DNA from: Episyrphus balteatus
Taxonomy: Eukaryota; Arthropoda; Insecta; Diptera; Syrphidae
NCBI RefSeq assembly: GCF_945859705.1
Contig: NC_079136.1
Span: 7,791,501-7,855,500 of the forward strand
Reading direction: 5' to 3'
DNA: 64,000 nucleotides
Position 1 is the first letter of the stretch; each line of letters starts with the position of its first letter. Below are positions 53,986 through 64,000 of this stretch, one piece after another. The translations under genes and the position numbers were made by a program. The notes under the pieces are model-generated. The model made no database searches, was not told where the DNA came from, and worked only from the letters and a program-made list of their open reading frames with translations.

Positions 53986-56900
53986 CCTTGCAATTGGTAT
54001 TTTTAATTAAAATCGTGTAGATAATACAGAGTCATTCATATTAAATTATGCAGGTTTCTTATGGTAGTTTCTTTTGGAGATGGTAAACTTCTCATGAGTA
54101 GAAATCAGGTACTAACTACACATCCCATCTACTCGAGCAGTAGATCATGTGTTAATTCTATGGAGTTTGGTATTAACAGCATAAGTCCATTTTTTTCGAA
54201 AATGAGTTAAGTATGCAGAACTATTTAAAAAAAACTATTTTTGTTTGGTCTTAACAGCATAACTCTAAGTAAACTAGTTCTAAAGATATTCAATGGCCCT
54301 AACCACACTTAACTCCTTTTTTTTTTAAATTATGTTTGATCATAATGGCATAACTCCAACTTGGGCTGTTTTGATCAAGCAAAAATGTTTAAACTTTTAA
54401 ATAAGTGTTTGGTAAAAACAGCACAACTCAGTTCCTTTGTTTTTTTGATCAATGACGGGTAGTATTTTAATCGTTTGATTCGTTTAAAAAATACAAAAGT
54501 AAATAGCGGTAGGTCCGAAAAATTTAAATTCTAAAAAAAAAACTAATTCAATATTGGCACTAAGGACACAACTCGAAATAATCTTATTCTTGTTTGGTCA
54601 AAACAACATATCTCACTAAAACCATAATAACTACGCTTAAAAATTAACATTGTTTAAAAACAGAAAACAGTGGCGTGGAACACAAACCACCAAGTGTTAT
54701 GTACATACTTCAATTCGCTGAATTTGAATCTGAGTCCCTTTTGACCCCATCAGGTCCTGATTTTGAATAAAGGTCGGTTTTTCTCTTAAAGATCTAGGAG
54801 GTTTTAAATAAAGTGCAAAACCGCTAACAAACTGTGTTATTTTGCACCTTACTTAAAACCAGGTACTTTAAGGGGCAAAACGAACTTCAGATTCAGATTC
54901 CGTACATGAAACACATAGCCCTAGATAGTTCGTTGTATGTTTTTCAAATATTTACTTAAAATGTTTGTAGATTCAAATAACTGACATACTGACAACCTCA
55001 GGATAATCACTGGTCTCCTCAAGGGCCACATTCTACAAAAATACCGCAAATACTCAATTTTCTAAAAGGAATTAAGTTAGAGAAGAAGCTGTAACATGAG
55101 GAACCAACTCAGCCAGCTTAAAATGGGGCATAATAGATCTTATAGGACGCAGAGCCAAGATGAACCCTAATTATATTTATCAATCAACCTATCTGCAATA
55201 CAAGGTCTTTCCTTAAATAAAAGTGTCAAACACTGAAATAGGGTTGCCTCAACCAAATCAACCCAAAATATCACTGCACATGCATAATTATCATCATAAG
55301 GAAACTGTCCTTTGATATATCAACTTAATCCTATTTAACTACCGAAAGAGCAGTTTAAATATATAGACACTCCAAATTCACATAAAATGGTAATAATTCG
55401 AGTGAATTCAAGTATCGTTCCTTATTAAATTAATGTTATGTTAGAGAAAGCAAATCTTCTCACTGAAAACATGTTTCAGTATTGCATAGATTGCCCAACA
55501 ATTACAATAATTTTCTTTTAATTTTCATATTAATTAATTTTACTAGGAAATTGAAATACTTGATTCAATATGTTTACAAAAACATCACCATTCATTTTGA
55601 AGAAGAAACAATTCGCAAAAGTACATAGCACATTATGATGATAAATAAAATTAATACATTTCATTATAACATTGAAATGGGGTTTTCCATTACAACGAGT
55701 GTGACACATTTCTAAAGTTTTTGTTTTTATTATTCGTTATTAGTTTTATACATTATTCCTGTATTATTACTTAATTATTTATTTTTAATATTATTTAAAT
55801 CTTTTGTAAATGAAATGTTGCCTTAGAAAATCTTGAAAAATGAAGGTTGTGGTTTGTTATTTTCCAATGTCTTAGATACCTATTCTGTGTCATCAATTAT
55901 TTAGTACATTCAATATTTTTGACCCTACAATAACAAAGGATTATTAATAATAAATAAAATTAATTTATTATTGTTTATTGTACCTTGTAGTAGAAAAAAA
56001 GTTTACTCAGCTAAGTACTGTGCATATACAAATTTGTTTTGTTTCGTCCTGGAACAGCTCATTGTCAAGATGCAAAATTAGTTTATTTTCAACACAGTTA
56101 ACATTGACTTTTTTCTGGTATTATTAAACCTTTTAGCATTAATTCAAATGAAGTCATATTAGAGGTCAAGACTAAAATTATAAAAAGTACATACTTAAAT
56201 ACGTATGTACAAAGGCTAAGAGCAAGCCAAGAAACATTGAAAAGCATTTTCTTTTTTCATTTCATTCAATGAAAGTAGGTTAGCTCATTAGATCTCGTAA
56301 GCTGTTTGATGATTTCTCACAAATAATTTAAAAAAAAAACTTTGGATCGCAGATCATTTCTTTATTACAGATCTAATTGAAGCTGTAATCAATTAAGACA
56401 AGTTGTGTATAATTACACTGTGATCTTATTAAATAGTAATGTCAAATGTTTTTTGGTTTTGTTTCTTTTTCAAATTCTCTTGCCCTCTGCCCATAGTTTG
56501 TACCCATTCATTTTAACAGAACGACAGAATTTTAAAGATAGAATCGAAAGTTTTTTTTTCAAGAAATGAAATAAATTTTTAAGCAACGATACAAACATTG
56601 AAGTGTTGCCAATGAACTACAAACATTCACTATTCAAAACATTTTTGTCCTTCCTTTCACCCAGATCGATATCAGTGCTCTTGTTGCTCTAGCTGTTTGC
56701 TATTCGCAAATACTCGATTTATTTATTTATTTATTTGAGTAGCTGAACTAAAAACCTTACACAAAGTAAAGTTACTGAAATGATCTTTTAGTTCACTCGT
56801 TGATATGGATAAAAAAGGCGGTGTTTCACCTCACGTTGTCTTTGATCCCTAGTGTACCTTGGATAAAATTCTTGGGATCTCAGACGGTGTACATACGCTT

Positions 56901-59900
56901 TTAAATCAAATGTAGCTCTGTTTACTTTTGTTTGTTCTTTTCTTGCTATGAAATCGTTTCTAATTATACCTATGTACGCAACTGTAGATGTAAGCGAACT
57001 TTAACTTTAAATCGCACGATACTTGTAGGCAGTTCACGTTGCTTGTTATGTGTAATGTAGCCTAGTGATGCATATGTTGTTTCCGAAGAATTACGGACCA
57101 AAGGATGATGCCACTGGCCCAAAATTCACACCAAACAGTGACTTTCTACGTATTCTGACATCAAGTTGAGGTGAGATGTCTATTAAGTGAGAATTACAAT
57201 GAAATTTTTCTTAAGTTGTCATTAAGTTCAAGATCATATTTAATTGCTTCAGATAAAGTGAATGCAATGCACTCTTACCTAAGTTATACCTACCCACTAG
57301 TCATAATAAAATAAATATTCGCATTATTCTCATCGTCAATAAAGATAAACTTGTTTTGCGGAAATTTCTTATTAATCCGTTCACACATGCTTATGATGAA
57401 ATAAAAAAAAAAAATAATATAGAGGGAAGTATGTAGTAGATAAGCCCCAGTGTGCCACCAACAGCTTCGCTATGTACCTACTTTGCATTTCCCAATGACA
57501 AAGAAAGAATGAAAAAAAAAAAAATATAAAACATCTGTTTTGTGCCAGTATTTGTCGCCGATTATAAGCGTGTGTAAACTTATTTTTAGCTTTTTCTGTG
57601 ACGTGTGTCTACTATTTGTCTAGCACTGTTAGTATAACAAAATATAAAAAAAAAAAACAACTATAAGTTGTTGTAATTATATTTTTATTTTTGTCCTTAA
57701 CACAAATTTATAAAACAAAAAAGAGAAAAAAAAAACTTGCAAAACACTTAATTTTAACTAAATATCTACTTTGCCTCATTGCCTTCCTGTGTCACAGCCC
57801 CTGTGTAGATACACCCACCTCTCCTGCTGTCCCCCTTTTTTGCTCTTTTTCTCTTGCTTGCATTCAAAAAGGAAAAACAAATGAATTTGTCAAACATGAG
57901 AATGAGAACCAACACACATCATCTAATGTCTCTCTGAACATGAACACCACACAAAATTATGTAGAGTAGAGACTCGTTTTGTTGATGTTGCAATGCCTTT
58001 TGGTTGATAATCTTATTTGTTGGTTTGCGTTTGGTCAATAAAAGACAAGTATTTGGTAGTAGGTACTAAGTACAATGTAGGTACTTTGGTACTAGGGAAA
58101 GTTTTTATTTTTATTTCAAACTCAAAAGATTCATAAAAATTATTATTACATCTCTCATCCTCTCTTTATTGCCATCCCCCTTTGCACAGTGGTACAAGAG
58201 GGCGAAAAAATCCGTAAAATCTTACCTATGGAACGGAATTAAATGAAATTTTGCACACATGGACAAAATTTGGACAGCATTTTTTCATTTTCATATTGAC
58301 AGTTTTTAGATTTGCAGGGTTGACTTACAATGCAGGCTTTGTGCCGACGGAATCAAACATAATAAATTTATAAGTACATTAGTACACATAATTAATTATT
58401 TATATTAGTAACTTAATAATTAATAAAAGAGCTTCTTCACTCAAAGAAAGATGTTATTTTTTTTTTTTGGTTCAGATCTTAATTTGGTTAGGTATAAATG
58501 GATCGGATTATATCAGGATCATATGGATAACATATTATGTATCCTCATTTGTTGATAACCGACAAAATTTCCTGGAGTGATGGGTCCTATAGGTACTTGT
58601 AATCCTTGTAATACTTGGTCCTGTACTTGTAATCCTTATTCCTGCATTCTTGGGCCTCTTCTGAAACTGATCCTACTCGCAAGGATCACTTCTACTCCGA
58701 GTAGCAAGATTTTGTGAACAGTTGCGAACATGTGAAACCAAAGGTATAACGATATCGCGAGCTTATTTGTCTATCCACTATATGTCTTAAATTTTTGGAA
58801 ATTGATTGAAAAATTGCTGCAAATAACTTTCAATATGACTCCGAATCCGGTTATCATTCTAATGTCTATTTTGGTGATATCTAATTTTCGAAAAATCTTC
58901 TCGAAGTGTTGATATCATTCGTTGTTCCAGTTCCTTCCTTTACAACGGCAACTTTTATTCCAAACTTTGATATGGATTCCGCTTGAAATCGTTTTTTCTT
59001 CCTCTTCCTTGATAGCACGATTGGTCTTATTAGTTCTCCATGCCTTAAAGCTTAGGTTATATCGCAGATGCAATTACTCCATTAAACGAGTTCGTGTAGT
59101 GATGATATTCCTAGAACAAGAGAATGTTGGATTACAATTTGAATTTATATTTGAATGAAAGATAGCTATCTATATATTTTTGCCAAAAATAAAATCTTAG
59201 TTGCATTCTAACTAACCATAATTCCACTGTGCGTCGTCGCTCTGTTTGAACGAACGAACATTTTTATTTCTCTGTTTTTAAGTTTAATTCTTCTCTGCAT
59301 CATCAAATGAATTCCCCAATGAGTTTTTGTGTCGGTTTGGTCCCCCTCTTCTTTCTCCGCCAATGTCGTCGTTCGTCGTTATCGTTTATATCGACGAAAA
59401 GCCTTGTGGCTGCTGGCTGAACTCTGAGATATGCTGCAGAGGCAGGCAGTGTGTAGTGTAGAGCTTCGCGGAGCAGCGGACCTACTTTCCGAAATTCACC
59501 CATACACACCACAATACACCAACGATGACGGCGACGGGGTTTATAGATTATAAAAGATTGCAAGAGACGACGAGAAAAGCGTGAAGGGTGAACCCGATAC
59601 AATACTATCATACCATCATGCAATGCATCTGTGAAAGCCGATAGTGTACATGTATAAACTTGCGAGTTCATTTCACCTGCCCTGCAGTGTACATATTTAT
59701 ACAGCCGGCATCATAAATGTATATGAACACGTACAATATAAAGATACAAAAAAGTTATGTGTTGGTGCATTGGTGAACTACAACTACACATACATAATAA
59801 CAATTTATAAAAAAGAAAGAGACATATAAATTGACAAAATTCAAAAAGAGAGAGACAACTAGAGAGATGACAGAAATTACTCATAATCAGGAATTTTTCA

Positions 59901-61135
59901 ACTTTTTTTTTTTCTTTTTTTTTTGTTCCTCTTCTCTTTTTCCATTTCAACTTTTTATTTCACAAAAATTCCACAGAATATCATAAACCATACGACGACC
60001 CTTTTATAAAAAGTTGCACTCATAAATTTGCACGAGTTGAAAAGGTGTTTTAAAATAAAAAGCTTTTTTAAAACCATGCAAAGTCTTTAACTAACTCTCT
60101 TGGTCAAGTCTCAAGTATAGGCCTAAATCAGTTTTTTTTTTTCTTTTTTTCATTTTCATCGTCTTTTATTTTCTTTTTGTTTAAATCAATATTTTTTTTA
60201 TTTGAGGTTATTTTTTTTTTTTTTTAATAAACAAAACAAGGTTCATTATTATTTTTTTTTTACTTTCCATTTTCAGTCTTTTAATATTTAAAAAATCACA
60301 TGTTGTGTGTAGTTTTAGGTATAGGTATTTGTGTAGTTATTTGCACAGTTGTGTTACTTTGAACTTTTGCCGTACCTTTCTTGCTAATCATAGATACATA
60401 TTGTAGGTTAGGTTTTAGGTAGGTATAAACGTTGGTATAAATAAGTTAGGTATGGTATAAGGTTCAAGCTTTCATTTTTTTTTGTTTTTGCTATTTTCTA
60501 ACAGTGAAAATAAATTTCTAGATATTTTCAACTAACATAAAAAACAAACAAAAAAAAAAGAATCCCTAAATGCATGACTCCTGTCTTAATTAATTATTTG
60601 TTAGGTAGGATGGTTTGGGGGGTAGTTAGGTAGGTAAAGGTATGAAAACATAAATGACGAAGCAATACAAAAAAAAAGTCTTTTTTATAACCTAACTTAA
60701 TTCCACAAGGAATCGGTTCACATGTTAAATAATTTATTTATAACATGTGTTCATTTTTTTTTTTATTTTTTTGTATGTAGTTAAATCGACAACACAAAAT
60801 TATTATTTAAGTTTTTTTTTTTGTTTGTTTGTTTTATTTTTAAAATGCGCAGTAACGGTTTAATTTAGATTTTCCAATTTGATAATCAAGTCATTCTAGA
60901 AATGTTTATTTCTAGTACCTAGGTATGTGTGCCTATTATAATAAATTGGAGTAAAGTACAAATAGTGTTACTTTCTCCAAAACTAAATTATCTGTAGTGT
61001 TTGGTTATAACATTTATACTACCAAAATGGGTAGGTATTTTTGAACTACATATGTGTCAAAAATATTTATTAAAACAGTATTGAACTAAAAATAACACCG
61101 GCACACAAAAAAAAGTCATGTACATACCAGGAACC
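53986..61135 (+). other. Long intron-like AT-rich stretch
   Basis: No exon recognised. It contains a diverged GGAGGTGGTA-type foldback remnant (about 54075-54180), an inverted repeat around 54790-54870 (AAGTGCAAAA and TTTTGCACCTT), long T- and A-runs, and a GC-richer block at 59220-59720. Short frames at 57691, 58922 and 59303 show no domain. Confidence 0.5.
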
Positions 61136-61258
61136 AGACCTATCTTTCTATATTTCGAGTCCGTTTGGCCCTGTCACCCTCCAGATTTGAGTAAAATGCA
61201 AAAAACTTAAAAAAAGTCATAAGTCGGATTCAGCGTGCCCATAGAAAGATATAGGTCT
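61136..61258. repeat. Short inverted-repeat element
   Basis: AGACCTATCTTTCTATAT is answered by ATAGAAAGATATAGGTCT at 123 bp overall length. Confidence 0.65.
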
Positions 61259-61481
61259 TGTCGGTGTAATTACAGCCTACTCTCAATCTGCGTTTAGTTT
61301 CCATGGTAAAAATTGGTGAAAATGATCATTAATGTAGTCTTAACAAAATTTTTGAATATAGTCACATTGTTTATACCAAACACCATAGATACATAATAAT
61401 ATAATAGGTATTCCGGCCGTCAACTTTAGCGGGACGCTGAGAAAAGGTCCTTCACCTACCTACTACCCAATTGTGAATTAT

Positions 61482-61749
61482 CTTTTATCTACCACCAATA
61501 ACTCTTTGCATCCTTAAAAAAAAAGAAGCATCCTTCTGATTTCGAAATCTAGTTCTAATATCACTTTAACGTTAGGTTTCATTTTGTTTTTCATTATCTG
61601 GATATTTGTACACTTCTCGTTATCAACAGTGTATGACTCGGCGAAATTTCTGTACTATTGTTGATACACCAGAACTCTCACGATGTCCGAAAATGAAGTA
61701 GTTTACATTTTTTTTAAGGACGCAAAGAGTTATCGGTGGTAGATAAAGG
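61482..61749. repeat. Inverted repeat, about 40-bp arms
   Basis: CTTTTATCTACCACCAATAA, then CTCTTTGCATCCTTAAAAAA is inverted at 61708-61749 (AAGGACGCAAAGAGTTATCG, then GTGGTAGATAAAG) with three mismatches. Probably a decayed foldback element. Confidence 0.72.
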
Positions 61750-61965
61750 ATATATAGTACATAAAGAACCTTCAAAAACAATTCGGTGTACTGGTTACCC
61801 AAATTAAAAGCGCTGTAATCTTTTAATGGTGAATAGCAATTACTCCCGCACTTGAAAGCATTCTGTACCGACCAGCGTGTTTTTTTTTTCCTTCTTTAAT
61901 CTAAAGACTATATCCCAAGATATGTTTGGGAGAAGACCGCCTTCTCAGAAAAAGACCGATTTGTG

Positions 61966-62083
61966 CTTTATGGAAGATAAACAATCCATACTAGCCTAAT
62001 TTTTTTAAGACATTGTAGAGAACAATCTGCACCAGAGTGTCGAAAAATTAGGCTAAAGATGGATCGTTTATCTTTCGTAAAGG
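61966..62083. repeat. Inverted repeat, about 45-bp arms
   Basis: CTTTATGGAAGATAAACAAT, then CCATACTAGCCTAATTTTT, is inverted as AAAAATTAGGCTAAAGATGG, then ATCGTTTATCTTTCGTAAAG, with several mismatches. Confidence 0.72.
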
Positions 62084-63023
62084 TAATGAGCCCAAGCAAA
62101 ACTTGGTCCTATTCTCAGAATTCCTGATCAACCGTTAATTCGTGTAACCATAGTTTTGGTTGCTAAAATACTAGCAAAGCTTCGTTTTAAAGATTCAGTA
62201 AGTGTGGAAGAGATGTAGTTATTTTCATCTTTCTTACTCGTATGCATCTTGCCTACAAACGCAACGTAGACTCCCCTAGACATGACAGTGTACGCACATA
62301 CAAATCCTTAAATTGCTTATCAGCAAACTTCTCTAGGCTAACATATTACAAATATGAATTGAAAAATTCAAGTTATTGTAGTCGAACTGAAAAAAAAACT
62401 TTAGAAATATGAAACATTAATTTGTATACCCTATACGGAGCCAGAATTCTTGTAGATACGAAGAATTCTACATACATACAGTTATTTGAAACTGTTATTT
62501 ACTTATTTCTTGTTCTTAACTTTTTGCACATTTATAATTCCGCTACCACCGGAAGCAAGAAATAATTATTTACCAAAAGAAACAAAACTAATTTGCATAA
62601 ACATCAATTTATGGCATGTAGAGGACGGAAGCTATTAAAAATTAAGAAAACAACATCATCACGGATCACATTGTTTTTCTTTTTTTTGTTTCAAAAGAAA
62701 TGGAAGCATAGTGTAAAGTAAATATTTAATCTAATGCGTGCAATTGTGTAAATCAACAAAAACTGCGAATTTCAGATTTATTTGGGCTACCATACGGATG
62801 TGATTTGGATGTGCCCATAAAATAGCACCCAAATTGTATGGAATTCCATGAATATACACAATTCTTTTAAAATGAAGTCAAGAAAGAAGACTGCAAATTG
62901 CCACTGTATTTACAGGTAGTCCTTTATCAAGCAGATTTTACAATAATCATGTTAGATCGGCAATGGCTAATTAGTTATAAGTGTTGGGGAAGATACACTG
63001 AAACTTAATGGTTATCATTTTAA

Positions 63024-63525
63024 CCCTTTGTTCCCGGAGTAACTTTTTTAAAAAAAATTTTCACGAAAAATTACAAAAATCTTGAGAAAAAGTTTTGATA
63101 TTTTCTAATTACACACCAAAACGAAAAAAAAAATAATGATTGAACTAGTAACTACAAACCAATGTGTTTTACCAAAAAGTCTTATTTAACTAGTATTTAG
63201 ATTGAAAAAGCCAATTTTCTGATGAAAAACATGTTTACATATTCCATAGATTGAAGAACTATTATAATCATTCTCTTTCAGTGTTACCGTTATTTAATTT
63301 TATAGCTCTAAGCTTAAGGCTACTTGAAAAATTGATAAAACCCTCACAAATCCTGCATTTTTTTAAACTAAATATTAACTTTTATACAGATATTAAATTT
63401 TTTGTTGGTCGTACCACTCATAATGCAATAGCTTATGCAATAATTCTCAAATTTTGGTTATTGCAATAAAAAATAAAAAATTATTAATAGGTGGTTTCAT
63501 GGTGAAACCACTAGGAAGCAAAGGG
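63024..63525. mobile_element. piggyBac-like non-autonomous element, TTAA flanks
   Basis: 502 bp from CCCTTTGTTCCCGGAGTAAC to the inverse end AGGAAGCAAAGGG, with TTAA on both sides (63020-63023, 63526-63529). Next to the right end a perfect 9-bp-stem hairpin (GTGGTTTCA, TGG, TGAAACCAC) is present. The short frame 63251-63469 inside does not look like a transposase. It shares the TTAACCCTTT start with 35550-36088, but the bodies differ. Confidence 0.8.
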
Positions 63526-63529
63526 TTAA

Positions 63530-64000
63530 GGCGATTTTGATTTTGTTGGAAATTCAAAATCACCCGGAATAATTAAGAAACCTTGTGAAACTGTTTTATT
63601 GGAACAAAAATGAAATGTCCAATTTCTTTGGCGCATACTTCTGTCGATTTCAAATAGGAATAGAATATATTAAAAAGCACTACCCAATAATACGCTCTAT
63701 CTTTTTTTTAAACTAAAAAATATTGTCTAAAAGCTTCTGAAACTGTTTTTATAAGCATGCCAAGTCAAAGCCATTCGAATAATTTTGAAAAATGATATTC
63801 GATGTGATGAAAAGTTGAGAGATAAAATCTCGCGATTTTATACACCTGTGACAATAAAAAACACAAACAACTTTCTTTAATAGGCTGTTGTTTTGGTGTA
63901 AGTTTTTACATGATGATTTGCCAAAGTATACTTAAAAAAACGTCATATACACTCTATGAGTATCACTACTATTTCGAGAGTTAGTCCTATCGGAAATTCT
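63530..64000. other. Window end, non-coding
   Basis: AT-rich, no feature recognised. Confidence 0.5.

Noticed and set aside
59303..59671. 122-codon reverse-strand frame
   Set aside because: No recognisable domain or splice context; explained by the local GC-richer composition. The block itself is noted as a finding.

Overview
The window is AT-rich nuclear DNA of an insect, most likely a higher fly (Diptera). The supporting signs are short introns with GT/AG borders, proteins that align closely with Drosophila and human families, and dense fly-type transposons. No prokaryotic gene organisation is present. All exon borders, terminal repeats and target-site duplications (TSDs) below were read by eye, without database searches.

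Host genes. A Golgi alpha-mannosidase II gene (+, exons between 3681 and 9471; N-terminal anchor exon not found) converges on Atg14 (-, four exons between 17865 and 11078, complete, 488 aa). Upstream of Atg14, on the other strand, is a possible small-protein transcript (18650-18927). At 20107-21478 (-) lies a decayed, intron-containing copy of the dynein intermediate chain gene (short wing, sw). The receptor-associated protein gene (RAP/LRPAP1; -, 37454 to 30606) is complete at 382 aa with a signal peptide and a C-terminal HTEL. A second, diverged pair of exons for its signal peptide plus domain 1 lies 8 kb upstream (45437-44925), in a splice phase that fits exon 3. A 545-codon Ser/Thr/Asn/Gln-rich first exon (50802-52436, +) starts another gene whose remaining exons are not recognised; from there to the window end I see intron-like, repeat-bearing DNA.

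Mobile DNA fills the rest. There is an intact copia-type LTR element (38500-43102, identical 276-bp LTRs, 5-bp TSD, one open gag-pol frame). There is also an intact Penelope-like element (24649-27476, RT plus GIY-YIG endonuclease, 12-bp TSD, terminal repeats and an inverted tail). Atg14 intron 1 holds a three-layer nest: an I-type LINE split by a second LINE and by a 1235-bp terminal-inverted-repeat (TIR) element. A 2057-bp non-autonomous hAT element (8-bp TSD) sits inside another palindromic element. Two piggyBac-like elements are flanked by TTAA.

Many short foldback elements of unrelated sequence share 3-bp TTA or TAA duplications, as expected for PIF/Harbinger-type mobilisation. One of them can be compared with an unoccupied copy of its own target sequence within the window.

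The two most interesting points are the duplicated RAP domain-1 module, which may give alternative first exons of one chaperone gene, and the concentration of several foldback families with the same TSD type in 64 kb. The host genes are a secretory-pathway enzyme, an autophagy factor, an endoplasmic-reticulum chaperone and an unknown low-complexity protein; nothing suggests they act together.
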